Source: Cybelea sp963824595
Lineage (GTDB): Bacteria > Vulcanimicrobiota > Vulcanimicrobiia > Vulcanimicrobiales > Vulcanimicrobiaceae
NCBI GenBank assembly: GCA_963824595.1
Contig: CAWGPY010000005.1
Location: 259,528 to 323,527 of the forward strand
Length of the DNA stretch: 64,000 nucleotides
Direction: 5' to 3'
Shown here: piece by piece, positions 17,951-25,867 of the stretch
Position numbering within the stretch: position 1 is the stretch's first letter
Layout of the letters: each line of letters starts with the position of its first letter
Translations under genes and position numbers: made by a program
Notes under the pieces: model-generated
What the model was told of the DNA's origin: nothing
Databases searched by the model: none
Seen by the model: the letters and a program-made list of their open reading frames with translations, nothing else

Positions 17951-19417
17951 CTATCCGGTCAATCCTTGGAGGCACGAGTCGGTGGAGTCGCTTCGCGATA
18001 AGTACATTGCCCTCCCACTGTAATCAAACGTCACCTTAAAGCAGCGAAGAAATCCGGCGCCGAGATTTCCCGCAAGTCTTCTGGATGAGAACGCTCCCGC
18101 GTTCATATTAGCTAGTCGCATTCTTGCGTTGGTGAGATTGATTCCGCCAAGCGAGAACGACCGCGTTCGAGCTTGCGAGAGATGTTGATTCCCTCCAACT
18201 CCGCCGGCTGTTGAGCCTTCCAGCGTCGGGTCGGGACCGACGCCGCTGCGATCGGTGAAGGTTTTGAACAATGTAACGGCGCCAGCGTCGCCGGTGTCCA
18301 CCCCGAACCATCCCGCTACGCCGTTGACCTCGGCCTGGATGAGCGGAAAATGCCCTTCCATGGTGAGCGGTAGGCGAATCGCGCCGATTGGTGGCGGGTC
18401 GGTTGGACTCGCAAAGACGATCGTCTGATTTGGATAATCAATCGTGGTACGAAATTCGGCGAGGAACTGGAAACTCGTTACCCCCACCGGGGATGTCGCA
18501 GTTTCTGGCCATGGAAGAGGGGCGACTACGGTTACTTGGTCGCTTAACGTGCCGTTTGCGACAGTGATAGATGAAATAGGTGCGAAACCCACGTTGATGC
18601 TGCTACTGCCCACGCCGCCGATGGACACGCCGCCATTCACGGCAAGTCCGAGTTGCTTTGCTGCGGTTGTACCAATGTAGTGCGCGCCACCCGTATCGAA
18701 GTTGAGAAGCTCCGGCGTTCCGTCGATCACTGCATCGACATTAATGTGGAAGTCGTTTTTCCCACTGAAATGAAACGGTGCAGGCTGAGTCCCGGTTATG
18801 TGGCCCTCCGCTTGCGGTGCTGGGGCGACGAACGATACGCGCGTTGTTCGTCCGGAAACGACGGCGGTCGCCGCAAAGGATTGAGATTCTCCGTCCGGAT
18901 CGACGCGTGTCTGTTTGAACGGGTAGCTTATTCCGGCTACACATCGCCAATCGGCAAGGTCGTTCGTTTCAAGACCCTTGTCGCCGTCGAGAATTGCTTG
19001 CGAGGGGTGCGAGGCCCCATTCTTCCAGACCACGGTCACCGCTGACATGTTGCCGACGGTGTAGATGCGCTTCAGATCGTAGGACTCGCGCAGCACCCGA
19101 GCCGGCGTCACACTTGGATCGGCCCAGCCGAGGCGCGCAACAAAAGCCCGAGCTTCCCCGTCTGCAATTAAGGGTGGAACGTCAATAGCGTTCGCAATAC
19201 CGTGACCGTATCCGTTGTAGCCCTCGATCGTCTGCTCGACGCCGCTGGTGCGATCGGCTCGGCGGAATCCATTTCGTAGGTCGATGATCGTAACGAATGT
19301 TCCGGTGACACCGCCTTCGTCGACGGTGCCCTTAATTGTGAGATAGAGAGGCCGTCTTGTGGCCGAACAATCCGCAGCACGTTGAATGACTGCAGCGGCG
19401 ACGTGTGCGCTAATCAT
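17951..19417 (-). CDS. Retropepsin-like aspartyl protease family protein, exported
   Basis: A 488-residue protein. Two retropepsin-like halves are visible: LLNFDTGGAHYIGTTAAKQL near residue 240 and GWFGVDTGDAGAVTLFK near residue 370, each with the D-T-G triad; a flap-like GGVSIGGVGSSS follows the first. About 230 residues of unassigned N-terminal domain precede them. This matches bacterial aspartyl-protease/PDZ-like secreted families. ATG 19417 has AGGAC upstream. The first gene of an operon with the TPR protein. Proteolysis is predicted from motif only. Confidence 0.75.
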   Translation of the reverse strand: MISAHVAAAVIQRAADCSATRRPLYLTIKGTVDEGGVTGTFVTIIDLRNGFRRADRTSGVEQTIEGYNGYGHGIANAIDVPPLIADGEARAFVARLGWADPSVTPARVLRESYDLKRIYTVGNMSAVTVVWKNGASHPSQAILDGDKGLETNDLADWRCVAGISYPFKQTRVDPDGESQSFAATAVVSGRTTRVSFVAPAPQAEGHITGTQPAPFHFSGKNDFHINVDAVIDGTPELLNFDTGGAHYIGTTAAKQLGLAVNGGVSIGGVGSSSINVGFAPISSITVANGTLSDQVTVVAPLPWPETATSPVGVTSFQFLAEFRTTIDYPNQTIVFASPTDPPPIGAIRLPLTMEGHFPLIQAEVNGVAGWFGVDTGDAGAVTLFKTFTDRSGVGPDPTLEGSTAGGVGGNQHLSQARTRSFSLGGINLTNARMRLANMNAGAFSSRRLAGNLGAGFLRCFKVTFDYSGRAMYLSRSDSTDSCLQGLTG

Positions 19418-19585
19418 AAGTGTCCTACGAACGTAGTATAGCAGGCGTTGCAGCGGTGATACCGCTTGGTCAGGTTTCTGTCATGCGCGTTCCTTGCGTT
19501 GAACTAGGGGATTAGGTATTCTCCACTAAAATTCTTAGTAGATCGCTCTCGCCGGGAATCTTTTTCGGTCGCAAGGAGAACTCGA

Positions 19586-21343
19586 ATGTGCCGTTTTTCG
19601 TCGACGCTACTCCCCGTGATGCTATTGGTGCTCGGCCTGACTGCATGCTCGGCAATGCAATCGGTGCCTTCGGTCCAGAAATCCATTCCGACGTCGGCGA
19701 CGCAGTTGGGCAGTCGTGCGCGCTCAAATCTCGTTCGGATCGAGCACCAGCCTCATGAAGGCATGCTGCTCGCAGTCCTGATGACCGATGGTTCTGTCCT
19801 CGCCGAGGGTGAGTACGGTTTCGATTGGTACCGGTTTACGCCCGACGAACGCGGCAACTACGTAAAGGGAAAATGGTCGCGGATCGCCTCGTTACCCTCC
19901 GGCTATGCGCCCGAAGCCTTCGCGTCGCAAGTGCTCGCCGACGGCCGTCTCGTTATCAGCGGGGGCGAATACAACGGGTCCGGCAACGGCTACGCGCTGC
20001 AACTGGTGAATCTCGGCGCCGTTTACGATCCCCGCGCGAATGTGTGGAAGCGGCTCGGTCATCCTAGAGGGTGGGGATACATCGGCGATTCGCCCTCGAC
20101 ATTGCTTCCCGACGGGAGCCTTTTAATGGGACAGAAACTCACGAAACGTGATGCGCTGTTGAACCCGAAAACGCTGCAATGGAAGGGCGTCAGCGACGCC
20201 GGAAAGGCTGATTTCAACGCGGAAGAAGGCTGGACGCTGCTACCCGACGGCACGGTGCTCACCGAAGACGTCAAGAACGCTCCAGACTCCGAAATTTATA
20301 CGCCTTCGACGGGTAAGTGGAAGAGCGCGGGCTCGACCATCGTCGATTTGCATTCTCCTCACCAAGGCGGCGGCTGCGGACGGTACGGACCTAAGCCGAA
20401 GGATTGTTATTATCCGCCGGGTGAGATTGGACCGGCGGTTCTGCGACCGGACGGAACGGTTTTCTGCACCGGTTCAGGTTCGGGCCCAAGCGGATATGAG
20501 TCGGGACATACCGCGATCTATCAATCCGGCGGCGGTAAGCGCGGAACGTGGTCGGTCGGTCCGGATTTCCCGCACTACGACAATGCCGGCGATTCCTACG
20601 CGATTTTGGAGCCAAGCGGCAGCGTTCTCATCTTTAGTGTGGAGGGCGAACTCTATGAATTTAACGGAACGTCGCTCGCCGAAATAACCACCGTGGGGTA
20701 TCCGGATTCGCCGATCCTATTGCCCACCGGCCAAGTCTTGATTTTAGGGTTCACGGCGCCGAACGGTGCGATATACACGCCGAAAGGCTCACCTAAGGCG
20801 GCCTGGGCGCCCACGGTTACGAGCTTTGAGAAATCGATCGAGCCCGGCAAAACCTACAAAATCTCCGGAACGCAGTTCAACGGCTTGTCTCAAGCCGTGT
20901 CGTTCGGCGACGAATTTCAGAACTCGACGAACTACCCCCTGGTCCGTTTACAAAATGTGAAAACGGGTCGCGTTTACTACGCGCGCACGCACGACCACAG
21001 CACGATGGCTGTAGCCACCAGGTCCGCAGAGGTTTGGACGTATTTTGATGTGCCCAAGACGATCGATAGAGGCAAAACCATGCTCACCGTCATCGCAAAC
21101 GGCATTTCGTCGAAGCCGGTGTCGGTCACTATTGCGCAGGATCGTGAAGGCAACGGCATAGTTTCGTCGTCGCCTCCCCAACGTTCCAGTCTGCGACGGC
21201 AGACCCGCTCCGAACTCGTTCTGGCTCTCCCCGCTCGGCGAAGGCCTATCCAAACCGCAGATGAATCGAGATCGCTCCTCCGATCGCCAGCACGAGGCTC
21301 GACAGGACGAGGAGTGCAACGCTGGGCGGATACCTTAATTTAA
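19586..21343 (+). CDS. Kelch/galactose-oxidase-like lipoprotein
   Basis: A 585-residue lipoprotein: signal with lipobox LGLTAC, then kelch-type repeats (DGRLVISGGEYN, LLPDGSLLMGQKL, LRPDGTVFCTGSGSG, LLPTGQVLILGFTAPNGAIY). The end has a galactose-oxidase C-terminal type sandwich (DUF1929-like) with RTHDHSTMAVATRS and ANGISSKPVSVTI. The last 60 residues are basic and unlike the rest, so the true end may have been lost by a frameshift near 21160. The Cys/Tyr copper radical residues cannot be assigned. ATG 19586 follows AAGGAG. Related proteins are sugar- or alcohol-binding; activity unproven. Confidence 0.75.
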   Translation: MCRFSSTLLPVMLLVLGLTACSAMQSVPSVQKSIPTSATQLGSRARSNLVRIEHQPHEGMLLAVLMTDGSVLAEGEYGFDWYRFTPDERGNYVKGKWSRIASLPSGYAPEAFASQVLADGRLVISGGEYNGSGNGYALQLVNLGAVYDPRANVWKRLGHPRGWGYIGDSPSTLLPDGSLLMGQKLTKRDALLNPKTLQWKGVSDAGKADFNAEEGWTLLPDGTVLTEDVKNAPDSEIYTPSTGKWKSAGSTIVDLHSPHQGGGCGRYGPKPKDCYYPPGEIGPAVLRPDGTVFCTGSGSGPSGYESGHTAIYQSGGGKRGTWSVGPDFPHYDNAGDSYAILEPSGSVLIFSVEGELYEFNGTSLAEITTVGYPDSPILLPTGQVLILGFTAPNGAIYTPKGSPKAAWAPTVTSFEKSIEPGKTYKISGTQFNGLSQAVSFGDEFQNSTNYPLVRLQNVKTGRVYYARTHDHSTMAVATRSAEVWTYFDVPKTIDRGKTMLTVIANGISSKPVSVTIAQDREGNGIVSSSPPQRSSLRRQTRSELVLALPARRRPIQTADESRSLLRSPARGSTGRGVQRWADTLI

Positions 21344-21484
21344 CGCCGACACCGGCCAGAAACGACGCGGGTGCCATGAGGACGCGGCGGCCCTCGCATC
21401 GAAACGGCTCGCCTCCGCTTCCGTCGCGAGTCGATACTGCGGCATTAAGAACGGCGAACGTGGCGCCGACGGATCGGTCAGTGG

Positions 21485-21894
21485 ATGCATGGCGCCGATT
21501 TCAAACTTCAGCACGTCCAGTACGGTCCAGCAGGACCGGGGTCGTGCCATGGCCGGATCAGTTTGGATTTCACCGGGGGTACGATGGTGGCGGCCTTTGT
21601 GCAGCACAGCTTCAATCCGAATACGTGGCCGACCGGCGGCTTCGTCGGCCAGCTGGTCGGTCGCACTTCGAGGTCTATGCGATATATGGCGGAGCGAACG
21701 CATACCTCACGGCGACCGAGCCGGTATGTGGCTTGTTCCAATCGACGGTCAACGCGACGCCCACGGCATTCGTCGCCGGTATTGCGGTGCTAGCGGGTGA
21801 AAGTAATCTGCCGCCGGCACTGGTCCAGATGAAGGTTGCTCCGCCGCAAGGCGCGCCGCAACCCCAAACGAGCCCAGGGTCGCCGAGGATCTAA
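21485..21894 (+). pseudogene. Unidentified gene remnant with one frameshift
   Basis: Two overlapping frames join at about 21655: first ISLDFTGGTMVAAFVQHSF and PTGGFVGQLVG, then HFEVYAIYGGANAYLTATEP and LPPALVQMKV to the stop at 21894. The two halves read as one sensible protein of about 130 residues. I do not recognise a family, and no start with a ribosome site is evident. It follows the kelch gene on the same strand. Confidence 0.45.
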
Positions 21895-22129
21895 CACCTC
21901 GAACGCAACTGTCGAAAGACACCAAAGAGCTGCCTGCCCTCGACTAGCTCGTGGCCGAAAGCGCAGTACGATCGCCGTAAATGCGGTCGATCGCTTCGCG
22001 CTGCTACGGAAAGAGGACACCTAAGACTCGTATCCTCGATTCCTTAATGCGAGTTGCAAGTGGCCGCCAAATTCCGGCTTTGCAAAAGACGATCGGAAAA
22101 CAAACCCTTACAAATAGAGGCTTTGAGTT
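21895..22129. other. Intergenic region before tRNA-Ala fragment copy 2
   Basis: No gene visible. It ends in acaaacccttacaaatagag, which resembles the flank of fragment copy 1. Confidence 0.35.
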
Positions 22130-22174
22130 TGGTGGAGATGCGGGGACTCGAACCCCGGACCCCTTACATGCGAA
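22130..22174 (-). repeat. tRNA-Ala(CGC) 3' fragment, copy 2 (att-like)
   Basis: The minus strand reads TTCGCAT (anticodon loop), a perfect T-arm (CCGGGGTTCGAGTCCCCG) and GCATCTCCACCA. The 5' half is absent. It is a direct repeat of 12670-12714 (42/45). Here the T-stem is intact, so this copy is less decayed. Confidence 0.75.
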
Positions 22175-22696
22175 ATGATTCGGGCATGAAATTAAAATCG
22201 AACAAGAACGCCCGAAAAAGGCGAAAAGACTCGTGACTGCCGACGCCTCGCCCCCATTCCAGAGCTCCGGAAATCTCCATGACTTTCCACACGCTTCCGC
22301 GAGAATGGTCGTCAAATGGTCGTCAAGCCGGCACGAGGTCCAGGAGCCGGCATTTCGTGAGCGTTGGTTGGGGTAGGTACGTGGCGCTGTTTGTTCATAT
22401 TGCGGTTCCGGCACTTGCCGAGTACAGCGCAGCGGTCACCAGCACGCCAGGGTCCTAGCGCGGTACGACGCTGATACGGTGTTGGTTGTCGGCCCGGCGC
22501 GTAAGGATGGTGCGGTGATCGTGTTCCGTAAGGATGCGGCCGGCTTTTCGTCACTCAGCTCTTCGTCACGGGAGTTTTCCGGGCTGCTCGCTGGCTTTGG
22601 ATGCAGGCGGGACGCCACTAGTGCATCAGCATGACAAAGGTCGCGGGATTCCTGGAAGCGCTTTCCGAATCCCAACCTTAACTGTCAATAACTCTA
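22175..22696. other. Gene-poor segment
   Basis: About 520 bases without a convincing gene. It contains cgtcaaatggtcgtcaagcc (near 22313), similar to the sequence downstream of tRNA-Ala fragment copy 1, supporting a shared element end. Open frames here lack start signals and recognisable motifs. Confidence 0.4.
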
Positions 22697-22717
22697 ATGA
22701 ATGCGAGAGGGTGTGCC

Positions 22718-23342
22718 GTGCCACAACGCAGCTTTCGTGTAGTGCTCACAAATGCGAGTTCATACCTTACGTTGAAGCAAACCTTCAATCATCTCTGTGG
22801 AGGAGCGTGGACGGATGGCGGATGGACCCCGCCGGTAACGCTCGCTCAGGGCGCATCGGGTGGCATGCAGTCCGAAAGTGATGGAATCCTGACCGGAACT
22901 GAGGGTTATATTTAATATGACGTGAACGGCCCAGACGGCAAGCATGGCATGGTGTACATTTACTGGGACAATCCGTTTTATGGATACACTCATTTCCGCT
23001 TCAAGACGGCTCGGGATGATGTCTACCCCGATTGCGATTTCGACCCCCCAGCAGGAGCAAGCGGTTTTTCAGATACTGGGACTCTCGATTTCACCCTTAA
23101 GATGACGGCTTATGAACTTGGTGACGCCGCGGGCACAACGATAACCAATGTCAGCGACCTTGTGTTGTACACCGAGTCTGTACTGGCTCCGGTTTCTTTC
23201 TTAGGCCAGCTTGGTATCAGTGACCACCTTGAAGTTGATGACGCCGTTAACGCGGCGCCGGTATCCTTTGGAACTGCATCGCTACCTCCAGTAAGTCTCA
23301 AATTGCTAACAGAGGCGGCAGAGCAGCAATGGGTTGGCCAGT
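22718..23342 (+). pseudogene. Aegerolysin/ET79-like toxin gene with in-frame stop, cut by IS
   Basis: The frame gives RSFRVVLTNASSYLTLKQTF, then SESDGILTGTEGYI, a TAA at 22913-22915, and continues in the same frame with YDVNGPDGKHGMVYIYWDNP and GSGFSDTGTLDFTL-like residues. This order (N-terminal beta strands, ESNG-TGTEG, then WDNP) is that of aegerolysin-type proteins such as the Bacillus ET79 crystal toxin, which bind membrane lipids and recruit pore-forming partners. GTG 22718 has GAGAGGG upstream. The single stop could come from one base change (for example AAA to TAA). The 3' end runs into an IS at 23343. Family assignment is from memory of the motif. Confidence 0.6.
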
Positions 23343-24539
23343 GTGACGTGAGGTGGCTTTTGGCACAGGTCATAACTGTGAGGGTGGGATGATTGAAAAG
23401 GTTCGGGCGAACTCCTTCGGGGTTCGGTAGCCGAGCGAAGAATGCGGGCGGATCTCGTTGTAGTCCTGTCTCCAGTACTCGGCCCGTTGACGAGCGTCCT
23501 GGATATCGAGAAATGTGTGCGCGTTGAGCAGCTCGTCTCGGACGCGGCCGTTGAGCGACTCGACTTGCGCGTTCTGAGTTGGCTTGCCAGGCTGAATAAA
23601 CTGCAAATCGATCGACCTGGTCGCAGCCCACTGCAGCATAGCCCGACTCGTGAACTCGGGACCATTGTCAAATCGAATCGACTGCGGGAAGGCGCGGCCG
23701 CCGGCGATCGTCTCGAAGCCGCGGATGACGTCGTGACTCCCAAACGAGAAGGCTACGTCGATTGCCAGACATTCTCGCGTGTAGTCGTCAACCACGTTCA
23801 TTGTGCGAATCGTTCGGCCGGTCGCGAGCCGATCGTGCATGAAGTCGATCGACCAACGCTCGTCCGGTCGAGCTACCGCAGCGATCGTGTTTCCACGCAC
23901 GTACCGTACCTTGCGCTTTTTTCTCGGGTGGACTTGCAGCCCGAGGTCACGATAAATCCGCCGGAATCGGGATTCTCCAACGCCAACCAAGTCACGGCGC
24001 ACCATGATGATCAGCCGCCGCCAGCCGAAACGCTGTCGCTCTTGCGCGAGCTTCTTGGTGCGTTCGATCAGCACCGTATCATGCGGTTTGGGCTTGCGCC
24101 GATAGTACAGCGTGCGACGGGGTTGTCGGACGATCGCGCAGGCACGTATGCGGGAAAGACCGCGGTCTTCGAGCGCCCTCACGGCTTCTTCGCTGCGAGG
24201 GCCCCAGCCGTTTTTTGCGATCAGCTCCCGGACGGCGTCTACCTCCATCGTCAGCCGTGCGATCACACGGTCTTTACGCGCACTCTCGGCTTCGAGCTGT
24301 TTGAGCCGGGCCAGATCGCTGGTTTCTAGTCCACCGTACTTATCGCGCCACAGTCGGATCGTATTGGCATGAATGCCGTGACGGCGGCCAAGCTCCGTGG
24401 CGGTCGTGCCGGCGTCGAGTTCCTTGAGGATCCCGATGATCTGGGCTTCGGTGAAGCGACTTTTCTTCACGTGAGTCTCCTAGGGCCAGAGGCCCGGAAC
24501 TCACAATTTCAACTTGAGCCGTTTCCTCACCTCACGTCA
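23343..24539 (-). mobile_element. IS3-family insertion sequence (about 1.2 kb)
   Basis: The ends carry inverted repeats: TGACGTGAGGTGGCTTTTGG on the left, and on the right, reversed, TGACGTGAGGTGAGGAAACGG. One transposase gene fills it. I see no target-site duplication: flanks are ccagtg and ggactt. That suggests later rearrangement, next to the tRNA-Ser fragment. Confidence 0.75.
23370..24470 (-). CDS. IS3-family transposase, OrfA and OrfB in one frame
   Basis: A 366-residue transposase. Residues 1-50 are the HTH (FTEAQIIGILKELDAGTTA, IRLWRDKYGG), and about 50-80 are a coiled region (LARLKQLEAESARKDRVIAR). The integrase core has the DDE residues in RWSIDFMHDRL, IRFDNGPEF and QVESLNGRVRDE. 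OrfA and OrfB are joined without the programmed frameshift usual in the family, as in some IS3 subgroups. All catalytic residues are present, so it may be functional. Confidence 0.9.
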   Translation of the reverse strand: MKKSRFTEAQIIGILKELDAGTTATELGRRHGIHANTIRLWRDKYGGLETSDLARLKQLEAESARKDRVIARLTMEVDAVRELIAKNGWGPRSEEAVRALEDRGLSRIRACAIVRQPRRTLYYRRKPKPHDTVLIERTKKLAQERQRFGWRRLIIMVRRDLVGVGESRFRRIYRDLGLQVHPRKKRKVRYVRGNTIAAVARPDERWSIDFMHDRLATGRTIRTMNVVDDYTRECLAIDVAFSFGSHDVIRGFETIAGGRAFPQSIRFDNGPEFTSRAMLQWAATRSIDLQFIQPGKPTQNAQVESLNGRVRDELLNAHTFLDIQDARQRAEYWRQDYNEIRPHSSLGYRTPKEFARTFSIIPPSQL

Positions 24540-24546
24540 GGGACTT

Positions 24547-24585
24547 GGAGAGGTGGCAGAGTGGTTGAATGCGGCGGTCTTGAAA
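24547..24585 (+). repeat. tRNA-Ser(TGA) 5' fragment
   Basis: The sequence GGAGAGGTGGCAGAGTGG, then the D-loop/anticodon 5' stem and CTTGAAA loop, is the 5' half of tRNA-Ser(TGA). The 3' half (variable arm, T-arm, acceptor) is not there; after the anticodon loop the 47-bp att-like repeat follows. This is a tRNA gene cut at the anticodon loop by an integration event. Confidence 0.8.
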
Positions 24586-24620
24586 TGCTTACAGCTAACC
24601 TCGATAGGTCCTCGCAAGTG
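24574..24620. repeat. 47-bp repeat with tRNA-Ser anticodon core, copy 2
   Basis: 44 of 47 bases match 12905-12951. On the minus strand both copies read CEDLSRLAVxISRP; two of three differences are silent in that frame and one changes Arg to Ser. This suggests the repeat is the 3' end of a coding sequence, perhaps an element gene ending at its attachment site. Confidence 0.65.
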
Positions 24621-24680
24621 CCGTTTAAGCACAGCTGGCATGCTTGTCGGGCCTAATCAAGCCTTGTCGTGACTTATTCC

Positions 24681-24739
24681 GTGAGAAAAGCGGTGAGATG
24701 AAGTGACCTTTCTCACAAGCTTCTCACATGCTATATAAT
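24681..24739 (+). promoter_or_regulatory. Operator-like inverted repeats and -10 box before the kinase cassette
   Basis: GTGAGAAA (24681-24688) is inverted as TTTCTCAC (24709-24716), and GGTGAGA (24692-24698) is matched by TTCTCAC (24721-24727). A perfect TATAAT lies at 24734-24739, overlapping the right side. No good -35 is seen, so an activator or a repressor binding the repeats is plausible. The kinase start is 150 bp downstream. Confidence 0.5.
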
Positions 24740-24892
24740 TCAGCTACCGCCATCCGTTCGCTTTGCCATTAGGCCGTGAACCTTCGGCCCTTGTGCTTGC
24801 GCGACCATCGACCACTTCCGCTCGTCACCGTTCACTGCAGTTCCAATCAAAAGACGGAGACTCAAGGGGCTGCGTAAAGAGGCCTTCGTTAA

Positions 24893-25861
24893 GTGAAAGC
24901 TGAACGCTGTAGCGTGGCGTTGCCGAACGTCTCTCCCGAGGAGCTGAAGGAGCTGTGCCCAACCATCAGCGAGGTCGAGGCAACCTCTAAGGGTGGCCAG
25001 AAGCTTGTTTTCAAGTGCAAGATAGGCAAAGAGTACTTCGCCATAAAGCTTCAGCTCATCGAGGAAACCGCGCCCGCTGCTTCGAGTGCCGCGGAGGAAG
25101 CGGAGCCGGAACAGTCCGAAGAGTCGGAGCCTATCCCCGAAGCCCTTGCCAGAGCTCGACGCGAAGTCGATGTGCTCCGCAAGTGCAACATTCCTCAAAT
25201 CGCTAAGATCGGCCCCATTGACCTCTCCGTAAAAGCCATGGGCCACCAAAGCGTGGTTGTTTTCAGCGAAGAATGGATCGCGGGCGAAGACCTAAGGACG
25301 ATTCTTAGATCAGGGAGGCGTTTGACCTATCGCGACGCGATCCTGATGGCTACCGACCTTGCAGTAGCAATAGAGGAAATAGAAAAGTTGTCGATAGTTC
25401 ACAGAGACATAAAGCCAGAGAACATAATGCGCCGCAGCTCGGACGGCACTTGGGTCCTTCTTGACCTGGGGTTTGCATTCGACCGCTCCGGTTCGTCGCT
25501 TAGTCAGGCAAATGCCATCCCCGGAACTATGGTGTATCTCTCACCTGAGCGATTCGATATGTCTCAAAAGCGGGTCATGGATTCTCGCACGGATCTGTTC
25601 GCAGTTGGCGTTGTAATCTATGAGGCCATAACGGGAATTCACCCATTTGTAAAGACTGGGATGGGCACCCTCCAGGTAATTAGCTCCATTCGTTCCGGCA
25701 AGCCGACCCCGTTGAAACAAATTAAAGAAGATTGCCCCGAGGGTGTCTGTGCAATTGTTGAGCGACTAATGCGCAAGAGACCTCACGGCAGGTACAAAGA
25801 CGCCGCAGCATTCCAGGCAGCGCTCAAGGAGCTCTTACCTAAGCTTCAAGAAGAGGCCTGA
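24893..25861 (+). CDS. Hanks-type serine/threonine protein kinase
   Basis: A 322-residue soluble kinase with no membrane segment. The ATP-site lysine is in EYFAIKLQ (Lys 52), and the catalytic loop IVHRDIKPENIM has HRD at 170-172. The Mg-binding motif is DLGFA (191-193) instead of DFG, and the activation segment is GTMVYLSPERFD. Between the lysine and helix C there is an acidic insert rich in Ala/Glu/Ser (residues 58-80). All essential residues are present. It is the first gene of a four-gene cassette; ATP-dependent phosphorylation of a cassette partner would be a natural role, but is inference. GTG 24893 is the best-supported start, though its ribosome site is weak. Confidence 0.85.
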   Translation: MKAERCSVALPNVSPEELKELCPTISEVEATSKGGQKLVFKCKIGKEYFAIKLQLIEETAPAASSAAEEAEPEQSEESEPIPEALARARREVDVLRKCNIPQIAKIGPIDLSVKAMGHQSVVVFSEEWIAGEDLRTILRSGRRLTYRDAILMATDLAVAIEEIEKLSIVHRDIKPENIMRRSSDGTWVLLDLGFAFDRSGSSLSQANAIPGTMVYLSPERFDMSQKRVMDSRTDLFAVGVVIYEAITGIHPFVKTGMGTLQVISSIRSGKPTPLKQIKEDCPEGVCAIVERLMRKRPHGRYKDAAAFQAALKELLPKLQEEA

Positions 25862-25867
25862 CCGGCT

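Noticed and set aside
24547..24640. A complete tRNA-Ser gene
   Set aside because: After the anticodon loop the sequence does not form a variable arm, T-arm or 3' acceptor strand.
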